Of a stretch of DNA of 64,000 bases, positions 17,734-27,045 are shown piece by piece. The DNA is from Hyphomicrobiaceae bacterium (lineage in GTDB: Bacteria; Pseudomonadota; Alphaproteobacteria; Rhizobiales; Hyphomicrobiaceae), in NCBI GenBank assembly GCA_002919265.1, contig PKEY01000100.1, positions 1 to 64,000 on the forward strand, given 5' to 3'. The notes beneath the pieces are model-generated. The model was not told the DNA's origin and made no database searches. It saw nothing but the letters and a program-made list of their open reading frames with translations. Made by a program: the position numbers and the translations under genes. The first letter of the stretch is position 1; every line of letters starts with the position of its first letter.

Positions 17734-18375
17734 TCAACTGTGAGCGGCAGGCCCCAAGAGCTGCGCAACTGATATACGATTTCTTGCCGGATACAACAGC
17801 GTGACATCCTGAAACTTGGGAGATGTCGTCGCGCCCTGCTGCTCGTCTCCATTGGAGTCCGTCAGGGACGAAGGCACATAGCGCGTCAGGATGACCTTGA
17901 AGGTCTCGCCGGTGCTGCGGATCATCGGCAGCGACTTGGCTTCGCGCACCCAGGGCACCTGCTGCTGGGGATCAGGCACGAAACTCTCGTAGAACATATA
18001 CGGGATGACCACGAGCACGAAGCCCCGCACGACGCCGAAGAGGAAGCCCAAAATCCGGTCGACCATGCCGACACGGCTGTCGAGAATGGCATCCGAAATC
18101 CGCGCCGTAATCAGGTGAACCACCACCAGGACGATGAGGAAAATCACTGCGCCGACTGCAATTTGCGCGATCGCGACGGGGGCATTGATCTGCCGGGCGA
18201 GGTCTTCCGCAAAGGGCTTGTGGAACAGCACGAAGTAGAGCACCGCCCCTGCAGCCGCCAGCCAGGACAGGATCGACAGAAGTTCCCGCGTCAGGCCGCG
18301 ATACATGGCCAACAGGCCTGACAGGAAGCAAATTGCCAGAAGGCCTGCATCGAGATAGGTCAGCGGCCCAATCAT
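17734..18375 (-). CDS. cvpA: CvpA family membrane protein (colicin V production)
   Basis: A 213-residue protein with four predicted membrane segments in the first 140 residues (LDAGLLAICFLSGLLAMYRG, ELLSILSWLAAAGAVLYFVL, IAVGAVIFLIVLVVVHLI, ILGFLFGVVRGFVLVVIPYM). They are followed by a hydrophilic C-terminal tail. The conserved YRG..RE..S motif of CvpA is present near residues 25-35. The molecular role is unclear; in Enterobacteria it is linked to colicin V secretion and envelope stress. The cvpA-purF neighbourhood is conserved. Confidence 0.88.
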   Translation of the reverse strand: MIGPLTYLDAGLLAICFLSGLLAMYRGLTRELLSILSWLAAAGAVLYFVLFHKPFAEDLARQINAPVAIAQIAVGAVIFLIVLVVVHLITARISDAILDSRVGMVDRILGFLFGVVRGFVLVVIPYMFYESFVPDPQQQVPWVREAKSLPMIRSTGETFKVILTRYVPSSLTDSNGDEQQGATTSPKFQDVTLLYPARNRISVAQLLGPAAHS

Positions 18376-18427
18376 TTCGAGGCTCCCTCAAGGACTCTCA
18401 AGCAAGGCGGGAGTAATCCCCCATTGT

Positions 18428-19804
18428 TCAGTCGCACGGCGCCAGTTGCTCCGCAAGCATCTTCAAATGCGGGATACGTTGTAAGGAAAGCGTCAACGCT
18501 GTGGCATCGATCTCGCCGGCCTGCGGGAGAACGGCACTCTGAAACCCGAGCTTCTGGGCCTCCTTTAACCTTGCAGTCATGTGCGCTGCCGCACGAACGG
18601 CGCCAGAAAGGCTGATCTCGCCAAAAAACACCCGATTCTGCGGAAGCGGTGTACCGGAAATCGACGAGAGCAGGGCGGCGGCTGCGGCAAGGTCCGCCGC
18701 AGGCTCCGTAATCTTCAGGCCACCGGCAACGTTGAGGTAAACGTCGTTCTGTCCGAAGCTCACGCCGCAGCGGGCATCGAGAACCGCCAGCAGCATGGAA
18801 AGGCGGTTCGCATCCCAGCCGACCACGGCGCGACGCGGCGTGCCGAGTGGGGAGGGGGCAACAAGAGCTTGAATTTCAACGAGAATTGGGCGGGTGCCTT
18901 CCATGCCGGCGAACACGGCAGAGCCCGGCGTCTGGGAGTCGCGATCGCCAAGGAACAGCTCGGACGGGTTGGAAACTTCCCGCAGGCCCTGGCCCACCAT
19001 CTCGAACACGCCGATTTCGTCCGTGGCGCCGAACCGGTTCTTGACCGCGCGGAGAATGCGGAAGGGGTGGCCCCGGTCGCCCTCGAAATAGAGGACGGTG
19101 TCGACCATGTGCTCGACCACCTTCGGGCCGGCAATCTGGCCTTCCTTGGTGACGTGACCGACCAGAAGCAGCGCGCTGCCCTGCGATTTCGCGAACCGGA
19201 TGAGCGATTGTGTTGCCGCGCGGACCTGGCTGACGGTCCCCGGCGCAGCCTCCAAAGCCTCGGCCCAGAGAGTTTGGATGGAGTCGATCACAACGAGATC
19301 TGGCCGGCGACCGTCGGAAAGCGTTGCCAGGATGTTGGCCAAGTTCGTTTCTGACGCGAGGGCGACCGGCGCGTCCCGCAGGCCCAATCGCTCCGCCCGC
19401 AAGCGGACCTGGGCAACGGCTTCTTCGCCCGAGAAGTAAACGGTCCGGAGGCCGCGATCTGCGAGCGCAGCGCAGAGCTGAAGGAGCAGTGTGGACTTGC
19501 CAATGCCCGGCTCGCCGCCGATCAGCAACGCGGAGCCGGGAACAATCCCCCCGCCAGTAACGCGGTCGAGCTCAGCTGACCCTGTCGGAATCCTCGGAGC
19601 TGGGTCCGTGCTGCCGGCGAGGCTCTCCAGCGCGATGACCCGCCCGCGGCTAGCCGTGAGGCCGGAGCCGGGCGGCGCTGCGTCGCCGGCGGTTTCTTCA
19701 ACGATGGTGTTCCACTCTTCGCAGCTCGCGCACTTGCCGGTCCAACGGCTTGAGACGGCGCCGCAGTTCTGACAGACGAAAGCCGGCTTCGCCGCCTTAG
19801 CCAT
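18428..19804 (-). CDS. radA: DNA repair protein RadA (Sms)
   Basis: A branch-migration helicase for recombination intermediates. The 458-residue product has the N-terminal C4 zinc finger (CQNC near 11 and CASC near 27), the RecA-like ATPase with Walker A GGEPGIGKST near 96-105, the RadA-specific KNRFG motif (VKNRFGATDE) and the Lon-protease-like C-terminal domain. All landmarks are intact. It lies between alr and cvpA on the minus strand with short gaps. Confidence 0.95.
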   Translation of the reverse strand: MAKAAKPAFVCQNCGAVSSRWTGKCASCEEWNTIVEETAGDAAPPGSGLTASRGRVIALESLAGSTDPAPRIPTGSAELDRVTGGGIVPGSALLIGGEPGIGKSTLLLQLCAALADRGLRTVYFSGEEAVAQVRLRAERLGLRDAPVALASETNLANILATLSDGRRPDLVVIDSIQTLWAEALEAAPGTVSQVRAATQSLIRFAKSQGSALLLVGHVTKEGQIAGPKVVEHMVDTVLYFEGDRGHPFRILRAVKNRFGATDEIGVFEMVGQGLREVSNPSELFLGDRDSQTPGSAVFAGMEGTRPILVEIQALVAPSPLGTPRRAVVGWDANRLSMLLAVLDARCGVSFGQNDVYLNVAGGLKITEPAADLAAAAALLSSISGTPLPQNRVFFGEISLSGAVRAAAHMTARLKEAQKLGFQSAVLPQAGEIDATALTLSLQRIPHLKMLAEQLAPCD

Positions 19805-19870
19805 GGTGAGGGCACCTGAAGCGCTGGGCAGCTGAGCCGCAAAGGGAGCGAAGAGTGTCGACTGGTCGCC

Positions 19871-21031
19871 TCAAGAGCCCGCTCCCTCGTAGATGCGGTG
19901 CACGCGCCGACCGAGCCGCGACAAGAGTTCGTAGCCGATAGTGCCTGCTCGATCCGTGAGGTCGTCCAGGGTCACACGGTCACCCATGACCTCGACCCAG
20001 GCGCCCCGGTAGACCTGATCGGGCGGCACCTCGCTGACATCGACCGTGATGAGGTCCATCGAGACCCGTCCGATGACCCGCACCGGATGCGGCCCGATGT
20101 AGCCCACGGGGCCCGGATTCCCGGTGGGTCCGCTCAAGGCGCGCAGGAAGCCGTCCGCGTAACCGCAGGCGATCGTCGCAACACGCGTTGGTTTGTCGAT
20201 GACGTAGGTGGCGTTGTAGCCGACGGTCTGGCCAGGCGGGACTTCAAAAACTTGGAGTACTTTCGCCGAGAGGCGCACCACCGTTCGCATCGGGTTGGGC
20301 CGCTTTTCGTGCGCGCGACCGCCATACAACACGATGCCTGGCCGGACGAGGTCGTAATGATAGTCGGGTCCGAGGAACACGCCGCCGGAGTTCGCCAGAC
20401 TGCGCGGTGCTGGCGGAAGCATCGCCGTGAGACGCTCGAATTCGGCGCGCTGGGCCGCGTTCATCGGGTGCTCGGGAACATCGGCGCACGCCAGATGGCT
20501 CATGACGAGCGACAGGCGGAAATCCTGCAGAAGCTCCGGGTGCGCCACGAGCTCCATGACCTCGGACTCTGGCAGCCCGAGCCGGTTCATGCCGGTGTTG
20601 ATGTGAATGGCCGCGGCGAGCTTGGTGTCACGCTCGCGGCAATAGGCGGCCCACTCGCGAATTTCTGCGAGACTGGAAAGAGCAGGGCGCAGATCGAATC
20701 CCGAATAGTATTCGGCAGCTCCCGGCAGAAGGCCGTCGAGAATGTAGATGATTGCGCCAGGGTTCACCTCGCGCAGGCGGCGCCCTTCATCGATCGTCGC
20801 GGTAAAGAATGTGCGGCAGCCTTCCTCGGTGAGGGCGCGGCAGATCTGTTCGAGGCCAAGCCCGTAAGCGTCCGCCTTGATAACGGCGGCGCACTCGGCG
20901 CGCCCTGTCGCCTCGTTAACCTTCCGCCAGTTGGCGCGCAGAGCATCAAGGTCGATACGTAGAACCGCGCGCGCATTAACCGGAATGCTTTCGTTCGCCT
21001 CCATCTGCTCTCGAGTGCTGAGAACCGCCAT
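19871..21031 (-). CDS. alr: Alanine racemase
   Basis: A PLP enzyme that makes D-alanine for peptidoglycan. The 386-residue product has the PLP-binding Lys in VIKADAYGLG near residue 50, the family's RPGIVLYGG, and the second catalytic base Tyr in VGYNATY. The start at 21031 follows GAGGA with 6-base spacing; about 15 extra N-terminal residues precede the normal start of the fold. The dnaB stop lies 10 bases upstream, so translation is probably coupled. Confidence 0.94.
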   Translation of the reverse strand: MAVLSTREQMEANESIPVNARAVLRIDLDALRANWRKVNEATGRAECAAVIKADAYGLGLEQICRALTEEGCRTFFTATIDEGRRLREVNPGAIIYILDGLLPGAAEYYSGFDLRPALSSLAEIREWAAYCRERDTKLAAAIHINTGMNRLGLPESEVMELVAHPELLQDFRLSLVMSHLACADVPEHPMNAAQRAEFERLTAMLPPAPRSLANSGGVFLGPDYHYDLVRPGIVLYGGRAHEKRPNPMRTVVRLSAKVLQVFEVPPGQTVGYNATYVIDKPTRVATIACGYADGFLRALSGPTGNPGPVGYIGPHPVRVIGRVSMDLITVDVSEVPPDQVYRGAWVEVMGDRVTLDDLTDRAGTIGYELLSRLGRRVHRIYEGAGS

Positions 21032-21040
21032 GAATCATCC

Positions 21041-22561
21041 TCAATCGTGGCGTTCCGGCAGCATGTCCTCACGGGCAAGATTGCCGAACCGCGTGTAATT
21101 GGCCTCGAAGGAGAGCTGCACGGTGCCCGTCGGGCCGTGGCGCTGCTTGCCGATGATGACCTCGGCCTTGCCGTGCACGAGTGACATTTCCTGTTGCCAC
21201 TTGAGCAGCTCTTCGACGTTCGATTCCGAAGGCTTACGTCGCTCGACGTAGTACTCCTCACGGAAAACGAACAACACCACGTCGGCGTCTTGCTCGATGG
21301 AGCCGGACTCGCGCAAGTCCGCAAGCTGCGGCCGCTTGTCTTCGCGCTGTTCCACCGCACGTGACAGCTGGGACAACGCGATGATGGGAACGTTGAGCTC
21401 CTTCGCCAGTGCCTTGAGGCTCGTCGTAATTTCCGAAACTTCCTGCACGCGCCCCTCCATGGCGCGCCGCGACGAGCCTGTGAGCAGCTGAAGATAGTCC
21501 ACCACAACGAGGCCCAGTCCACGCTGGCGCTTGAGCTTGCGGGCGCGGGCTGCAAGCTGGGCCACCGAAATGCCGCCAGTCTGGTCGATGTAAAGCGGGA
21601 TCTGGGACATTTCCTGGCTGACCCGCACGAGGCGACGGAATTCCTCTTCGGTGATCATGCCGCGCCGGATCTTCTCCGAGGAAATTTCCGCCTGCTCGGA
21701 AAGGATACGCGTCGCCAGCTGCTCGGCCGACATTTCGAGCGAGAAGAACGCGACGACGCCGCCGTCCACGACCTTTTCGGTGCCGTCGGGTTGCTTTTCG
21801 ACCTTATGGGACTTGGCGACGTGGTAGGCGATGTTGGTTGCGAGCGCCGTCTTACCCATGGACGGGCGGCCGGCCAGAATGATGAGGTCGGAGTTTTGCA
21901 GGCCGCCAAGCTTTGCGTCCAGATCGACGAGACCCGTCGAAAGACCCGATAGATGGCCTTCGCGCTGATAAGCGGCGTTCGCCATTTCGATGGCCTGCGT
22001 CAGCGCGGCGCCGAAGGTCATGAAGCCTTGGCCATACTTGCCGCTCTCAGCGAGTGCGTAGAGGCGGTTTTCGGCCTCCTGGATCTGTTCCTCAGGGGGG
22101 AAATCGACAGGGCTGTCGTAGGCCGTGTTGACCATGTCCTCGCCGATAGCGATCAGCGCCCGGCGTGTCGCGAGGTCATAGATCGTCCGACCGTATTCCG
22201 CGGCGTTGATGATCGTCGCCGCGTTGGCAGCCAGCCGGCCGAGGTACTGCGGCACCGTCAGGTTTTCGTCGATCGGCTCCGCGTTCTCGAAGAACGTGCG
22301 CAGGGTGATCGGTGTCGCCTGCTTGCCCGCCTGGATGAGCTTGGAGGCGATCTCGTAAATCTGCTGATGCAGAGGGTCGTAAAAGTGGTGCGGCTCAAGG
22401 AAGCCAGCGACCCGGTCCAGGGCCTCGTTGTTGATGAGAATGGCTCCGAGCAGGGCTTGCTCGGCTTCGATGTTGTGCGGCGGCTGCCGGAAACTCAACG
22501 GCTCGTCGGCTGCGGCCTGTGCGCGAAGCTTGTGGGAAGAAAGGAGGGCTCTGTTCGTCAT
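21041..22561 (-). CDS. dnaB: Replicative DNA helicase DnaB
   Basis: The hexameric 5'-3' helicase of the replication fork. The 506-residue product has the N-terminal helical domain (PPHNIEAEQALLGAILINNE near 27) and the RecA-like C-terminal domain with Walker A GRPSMGKTA near 230-240. Walker B is VVVDYLQLL and the sensor region RESGSIEQDADVV is present. No intein interrupts it. The length is normal for alphaproteobacteria. Confidence 0.96.
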   Translation of the reverse strand: MTNRALLSSHKLRAQAAADEPLSFRQPPHNIEAEQALLGAILINNEALDRVAGFLEPHHFYDPLHQQIYEIASKLIQAGKQATPITLRTFFENAEPIDENLTVPQYLGRLAANAATIINAAEYGRTIYDLATRRALIAIGEDMVNTAYDSPVDFPPEEQIQEAENRLYALAESGKYGQGFMTFGAALTQAIEMANAAYQREGHLSGLSTGLVDLDAKLGGLQNSDLIILAGRPSMGKTALATNIAYHVAKSHKVEKQPDGTEKVVDGGVVAFFSLEMSAEQLATRILSEQAEISSEKIRRGMITEEEFRRLVRVSQEMSQIPLYIDQTGGISVAQLAARARKLKRQRGLGLVVVDYLQLLTGSSRRAMEGRVQEVSEITTSLKALAKELNVPIIALSQLSRAVEQREDKRPQLADLRESGSIEQDADVVLFVFREEYYVERRKPSESNVEELLKWQQEMSLVHGKAEVIIGKQRHGPTGTVQLSFEANYTRFGNLAREDMLPERHD

Positions 22562-22818
22562 GCGCGCGAAGCTAGCAGATCGAGCAGCGGACGGAGCCTG
22601 AGTTCAGGCCCCACTGCCCATCCAATCCCCATAATGCACACCGGCGCAAAAATGCGTTTGCACCAGTGCGAATCAGCCAGCATCTAAGGGAGTTTAGCGC
22701 TACCAACCGGAAAAACTGCCTTCACTCCGCGGAAGGCGATATTCGGCTGGGGAAAACGTGCAGGTGCGCGGCCGCGACAGGCAAACCAAAACGCAAACCG
22801 AGTTGAACGTAGCGTGCC

Positions 22819-24072
22819 TTATTCTCCGGCGAGGCGGGTTGGCTCTGAGCGGGAGCGCGTGGCTTCGTAATACCTGCGCTCTTCTTCCAGCATGTAGTCG
22901 CGAACAATGGGCAGCGCGTCGATCCGTTTGATGAGCTGGATCTGGAAGACCATCATTCCCTGGTAGCGGAAGGCCGTTTCGGAGCCGGCGAGGTAAAACT
23001 CCCACATACGGCAGAACTCTTCGCCCTTGAGCGCCACGGCTTCCTGCCGGCGCGCCATGAAGCGCTCGCGCCAGGCTTTCAACGTCTCGGCGTAATGAAG
23101 GCGAAGGATCTCGATGTCCGAAACGATGAGGCCGGCTCGTTCGATGGCTGGCAGCACCTCGGACAGCGCCGGGATGTAGCCGCCGGGGAAGATGTACTTC
23201 GCGATAAAGGGATTGGTGTAGCCCGGACCATCGGAGCGGCCGATGGAATGAAGCACGGCCACGCCGTCATCCGTGAGAAGCTCATTCAGCCGCCGGAAGA
23301 AGGTGCCGTAATGGTTTACGCCGACATGCTCGAACATGCCGACGGAAACGATGCGGTCGAACTTGCCCGCAGTCTCTCGGTAATCCTCGAGGGCGAATTC
23401 GATGGCGTTGGCCAAACCTTGTTTTCGCGCGCGTTCCTGAGCGACGGCCAATTGCTCCGAGCTCAGCGTGATGCCCTTGACCTTCGTGCCGGCGTTGGTG
23501 GCCATCCAGAGCGCCAGGCCGCCCCAGCCACAGCCGATGTCGAGCACGCGCTGGCCAGGTCTCAGCGCCAGTTTCGACGCGAGGTGAACTTTTTTTGCGA
23601 GCTGCGCCTCGTTGAGGTCAGCGCCAGGCGTGAAGTAGGCGCAGGAATATTGTTTGTCCGGATCGAGGAACAGGTCGTAGATCGCGCCGTCGATATTGTA
23701 GTGATAGGCCGCATTGCGGCGGGCGCGACTGATCGGATTGAACTGCTGTAGGCGCCGCCCGTAGCGGCGGCCCGCATCAAGCCACTGGAGCCAGCGGGGT
23801 TGCGGCTGCGCCTGCACGTTGCGCAGGAGAAGCTCCAGCAGGTCGTAGACGGTTCCGCTTTCGACGATCAGCCGTCCGTTCATGTAGGACTCGCCGAGCG
23901 TCAGCTGCGGATCGAAGGCAACTGCGCGCTCGGTGGCTCTGTCTGCGAAGCGGATGGCAACTTCTGGCCCGGTCCCGTCGCCGAAGCGATACTGGCTGCC
24001 GGTCGCATCAACGACCCTCAAATTCCCGTTGACGACGACCCTTCGGAGGATTTTTTCCAGTAGCCAGAACAT
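22819..24072 (-). CDS. cfa: Cyclopropane-fatty-acyl-phospholipid synthase family methyltransferase
   Basis: The enzyme transfers a methylene from S-adenosylmethionine to the double bond of phospholipid acyl chains. The 417-residue product has the CFA N-terminal domain, the SAM motif VLDIGCGWGGLALWMA near 172-187, and the downstream block FEHVGVNHYGTFFRR. The C-terminal FYLAGSE..FRYQGMMVFQIQL is also typical. It is slightly longer than E. coli Cfa. It lies between rplI and dnaB, in a place where many relatives have no such gene, so insertion there is possible. Related enzymes can act on other lipids. Confidence 0.87.
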   Translation of the reverse strand: MFWLLEKILRRVVVNGNLRVVDATGSQYRFGDGTGPEVAIRFADRATERAVAFDPQLTLGESYMNGRLIVESGTVYDLLELLLRNVQAQPQPRWLQWLDAGRRYGRRLQQFNPISRARRNAAYHYNIDGAIYDLFLDPDKQYSCAYFTPGADLNEAQLAKKVHLASKLALRPGQRVLDIGCGWGGLALWMATNAGTKVKGITLSSEQLAVAQERARKQGLANAIEFALEDYRETAGKFDRIVSVGMFEHVGVNHYGTFFRRLNELLTDDGVAVLHSIGRSDGPGYTNPFIAKYIFPGGYIPALSEVLPAIERAGLIVSDIEILRLHYAETLKAWRERFMARRQEAVALKGEEFCRMWEFYLAGSETAFRYQGMMVFQIQLIKRIDALPIVRDYMLEEERRYYEATRSRSEPTRLAGE

Positions 24073-24228
24073 GGTAGGGCTCGGACGAAGCAGAAGCTGC
24101 TACATGCTGCACCTAACTCTCCACCTCGTCAGAGAGTGCCCAGTTCTCGGCGTAACAGCAAGACGTGATTAACGTGTGTCTGCAACACGTTATCCCGAGT
24201 TACGCCGAACAGGGACGAAAGGTTCGGC

Positions 24229-24819
24229 TCAAGCGGCCGAACCCGTCTCACCCGTGCTGCCCTCAGCCGCGGGGGGCTGCTCGAACAAAGTCTCCGGATT
24301 GAAGGTCTCGAGCTCGAGGCGCTCCTCACGAACCACGGTCACGTCCTCGCCGCGAGCCTGCCGGGCAGCCTCCTCCTCCGATCGGGCGACATTGAGCGTA
24401 ACCTTCACCTCCACCTCGGGATGCAGGCGGATCTTTACCGGATGCAGGCCCAGCGTCTTGATGGCGCGATCGAGAATGACCTGGGTCCGATCCACGGTGA
24501 AGCCGCCGTTACGCACGATCTCCGCGATGTCGCGAGTGGAAACCGAGCCATAAAGCTGACCGGTGTCACCGGCCTGGCGGATGGCGACGAACGTGTGGCC
24601 GTCGAGCTTCGCCGCAACCGCCTCGGCCTCCTTCTTCAGCTCCAGGTTACGAGCTTCGAGCTGGACACGCCGCTTCTGGAACTCCTCCATGTTTTCCTTG
24701 GTGGCGCGCAGCGCCTTTCCCTTCGGGAGGAGGTAGTTGCGGGCGTAGCCGTCCTTGACGTTGACCACGTCGCCCATCTGGCCAAGACGGCCGACGCGCT
24801 CCAACAGAATGACCTGCAT
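24229..24819 (-). CDS. rplI: 50S ribosomal protein L9
   Basis: A 196-residue product from the ATG at 24819, preceded by AAGGAG. It starts with the L9 signature [19 protein letters not shown] and [13 protein letters not shown], followed by the long connecting helix and the C-terminal rRNA-binding domain. An acidic tail of about 45 residues extends past the usual 150, common in alphaproteobacteria. It is the last gene of rpsF-rpsR-DUF2232-rplI. Confidence 0.96.
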   Translation of the reverse strand: MQVILLERVGRLGQMGDVVNVKDGYARNYLLPKGKALRATKENMEEFQKRRVQLEARNLELKKEAEAVAAKLDGHTFVAIRQAGDTGQLYGSVSTRDIAEIVRNGGFTVDRTQVILDRAIKTLGLHPVKIRLHPEVEVKVTLNVARSEEEAARQARGEDVTVVREERLELETFNPETLFEQPPAAEGSTGETGSAA

Positions 24820-24866
24820 GATTCGACTCCTTGCTTTCTGACTTTCGATTCTTCCGTTTCGTTCCT

Positions 24867-25832
24867 TCAAACGGTCGGCGAGCTGGGCGGGAACTTGCGC
24901 CGCAGCGGCGAGATCGGCTCTGCAAGACCAATCATCGCGACCGCTAGTCCGCTGAACGGATTGAGAAAAACGAGCGCGGCATACACGCAAAAAAGCAGCA
25001 GTCCGCGTACGGCCATGCCGCGCGTCACGTGATGCAGGATCGCCAGGCCGACGAGCATGTAGGCGAATATGAAGGCGCTCGCGAAACCTGATGCGATCAG
25101 GCCCGGATAACCAGGCAGGAAGGTCAGGGCGATCGTTATGGCGAAGGCAACGGGCATCTGCCGCGGCAGCGTGAGCGTCGATAGCTCCGGCCAAGGCCGA
25201 ACCAAGAGCCCCGAGGCGCGGGTAATTAATCCGGCCAGCCATAAATTGATCATCGCGATCGCCATCCACATGGTGGCAATTGCGCCAGAGAAGCTCACGA
25301 CCATCAGCTCTGTGAAGGTCGCGATTTCCTCTTCGCCGAGAATCTGACTGCCGGGCTGGGACGCCTGAATTTGCTGCAAAATGCCGCGCTCGAACGTTTC
25401 CCGGAGTGTCGCCCTGAGCCCGTCAATGTCGGTCGCCGTCGTCAGCAGGGCCAACGTGGCGATGCAGCCTGCCATCACCGCCGACACGCCCACGATCCGT
25501 CCGATGGGGTACCATTCGACCTCCTCTCTGTCGCCGACATTCACAGTGCGGTTGAGCAGGGTGAGGTAGGACAGGACGACTGTCGGAATTCCGAGTGCAA
25601 CAAGGTGAAGAAGAGCGCCGCGCGGCGCCAGAATCACCCCGATGATGACGGGAGCGGTGACTGCCGCGGTCGCGGCTGCGGGCCAGCCCCAGCCCAAGCC
25701 CGTGATGGCGACAGGAAGAGGCGTGAGGAAGACGAGCACCATCAGCCCGACCAGCGTGCCGGTCGAGGCCGAGGCAAACAACAGGCCGGAAACCAGTCCG
25801 GCGCCGACTCCTATAAGGAGAGCAAAAGGCAT
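24867..25832 (-). CDS. DUF2232 polytopic membrane protein
   Basis: A 321-residue integral membrane protein with about eight hydrophobic segments. Examples are [43 protein letters not shown] and [16 protein letters not shown]. The DUF2232 family sits between rpsR and rplI in many alphaproteobacteria; its role is unknown, and the fold resembles vitamin/ECF-like membrane components (inference). The ATG at 25832 is chosen since the hydrophobic part begins there; the frame is open to 25901. Confidence 0.82.
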   Translation of the reverse strand: MPFALLIGVGAGLVSGLLFASASTGTLVGLMVLVFLTPLPVAITGLGWGWPAAATAAVTAPVIIGVILAPRGALLHLVALGIPTVVLSYLTLLNRTVNVGDREEVEWYPIGRIVGVSAVMAGCIATLALLTTATDIDGLRATLRETFERGILQQIQASQPGSQILGEEEIATFTELMVVSFSGAIATMWMAIAMINLWLAGLITRASGLLVRPWPELSTLTLPRQMPVAFAITIALTFLPGYPGLIASGFASAFIFAYMLVGLAILHHVTRGMAVRGLLLFCVYAALVFLNPFSGLAVAMIGLAEPISPLRRKFPPSSPTV

Positions 25833-25913
25833 GACGTGAGCTGTCCCGCACTTCCGGCGGTTAGAGGTCGGGATTGCCTTTCGGCTTACCGCCTCAACCA
25901 CTGCTAAAGAGAC

Positions 25914-25934
25914 GCCGGCCCAAGAGGGGCCGGC
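25914..25934 (-). terminator. Hairpin between rpsR and the DUF2232 gene
   Basis: A perfect 8 bp stem GCCGGCCC/GGGCCGGC with a 5-base loop lies 13 bases after the rpsR stop. On the minus strand it is followed by GTCTCTTTAG, a weak U-tract. It may reduce transcription into DUF2232-rplI or protect the ribosomal mRNA end. Confidence 0.5.
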
Positions 25935-25946
25935 ACTTTTATGTCC

Positions 25947-26195
25947 TTACTTTATGACGTAGGGCAGCAAGCCGAGGAAACGCGCCCGCTTGATGGCGCG
26001 CGCCAGCTCGCGCTGCTTCTTCGCCGAAACCGCCGTGATCCGGCTCGGGACAATCTTCCCGCGCTCGGAGATGAACCGGCTCAGCAAACGAACGTCCTTG
26101 TAGTCGATCTTGGGCGCGTGCTGCCCCGAGAACGGGCAGGTCTTCCGGCGGCGATGGAAAGGCCGGCGCAGGCCGGCTGCGGAAACATCAGCCAT
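25947..26195 (-). CDS. rpsR: 30S ribosomal protein S18
   Basis: An 82-residue basic protein with the S18 signature [27 protein letters not shown] and [20 protein letters not shown]. It pairs with S6 in the small subunit. It begins 3 bases after the rpsF stop, so translation is coupled. Confidence 0.97.
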   Translation of the reverse strand: MADVSAAGLRRPFHRRRKTCPFSGQHAPKIDYKDVRLLSRFISERGKIVPSRITAVSAKKQRELARAIKRARFLGLLPYVIK

Positions 26196-26198
26196 GTC

Positions 26199-26630
26199 TT
26201 ACTCCTCCGATTCGGCCTCTGCCTGATCACGCTTGGCGGGCTTGGCGCGGAACGTCGACGCGCCGGCCTGCGCTGATGAACGGCCGCCCTTGCTGCCGCC
26301 ACGATCATCGCTCTTGCGCATCTGCACGGAGGGCTCGGTCTCGTGTTCTTCGACGCGCAGCGTCAAAAAGCGCAGGACATCCGGCGACAGACGCATGCGC
26401 CGCTCCATTTCCGCGACGACGTCCGGCTGCGCGTCAATGTTCATAAGGGCGTAATGCGCCTTGCGGTTCTTCTTGATCTTGTAGGCCAAGGTCTTCAGGC
26501 CCCAGTACTCGGTCTTGCCGACCGTACCGCCACCTTCCGTGATAACCTGCGAGAATTCCTTGATCATGGCCTCGACCTGCTGCGGCGAGACCTCCTGGCG
26601 CGCCAGGAAAACATGCTCGTAGAGTGGCAT
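26199..26630 (-). CDS. rpsF: 30S ribosomal protein S6
   Basis: A 143-residue product starting [20 protein letters not shown], followed by [21 protein letters not shown], the RNA- and S18-contacting part. The C-terminal 40 residues (after EHETEPS) are a charged disordered tail, long for S6 but usual in this class. It is the first gene of the operon; a promoter candidate lies at 26856-26883. Confidence 0.97.
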   Translation of the reverse strand: MPLYEHVFLARQEVSPQQVEAMIKEFSQVITEGGGTVGKTEYWGLKTLAYKIKKNRKAHYALMNIDAQPDVVAEMERRMRLSPDVLRFLTLRVEEHETEPSVQMRKSDDRGGSKGGRSSAQAGASTFRAKPAKRDQAEAESEE

Positions 26631-26777
26631 GAATCTAGCCTTTCATCCTGTTGTCCATCCCGGCGCAGAGCCCCTATTGAGGCCGGACGAGCCGCATCGA
26701 ATGGCGGCTTGAAAGGCCTCAACGACGACCTCAAAGAGCGGAGACACCGGCGGCAGGGGCGGTTGCCCTTGCACCCC

Positions 26778-26802
26778 CTTTTTCCACACTGTGTGGAAAA
26801 AG
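26778..26802. promoter_or_regulatory. 25-base perfect inverted repeat, candidate operator
   Basis: CTTTTTCCACAC, one central T, then GTGTGGAAAAAG: 12 matching base pairs with a single central base. As RNA it would fold as a 10 bp stem with a 5-base loop, but no U-run follows, so a protein-binding DNA site in the divergent rpsF/fabD region seems likelier. Confidence 0.45.
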
Positions 26803-26855
26803 AACGCCCGCCGTTCAGCCCCCAACCGGGATGGCGTCGCTTCGTGAACGCGGCT

Positions 26856-26883
26856 CTTATACGCGAAAAGTGTCGTATCGCAA
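26856..26883 (-). promoter_or_regulatory. Probable sigma70 promoter of the rpsF operon
   Basis: On the minus strand there is TTGCGA (26883-26878), a 16-base spacer and TATAAG (26861-26856). The leader would be roughly 220 bases and contain the 26778-26802 palindrome. Confidence 0.4.
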
Positions 26884-27045
26884 GAGTTTTGCTCCCGCCA
26901 ACTTGACAGGGGTAGGCGAGCCATGCCTAAAGCGCCGGGAAAAGTTGTAGCGAATTGGCGGGTGGGCGAAACGAGACGATTGCTTTATTCGCTCGATCCT
27001 ACTCACTATTTGCGCCGAAGAATCGAGGGAAGGGCGGCAGCTTAG

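Larger units (their letters stand above)
26631..27045. other. Divergent intergenic region rpsF/fabD with a perfect palindrome
   Basis: 415 bases without a gene. It holds a minus-strand promoter candidate for rpsF (26856-26883) and a 25-base perfect palindrome at 26778-26802. The plus-strand promoter of fabD is not obvious: TTGACA occurs near 26904 but no good -10 follows at the right distance. Confidence 0.5.
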
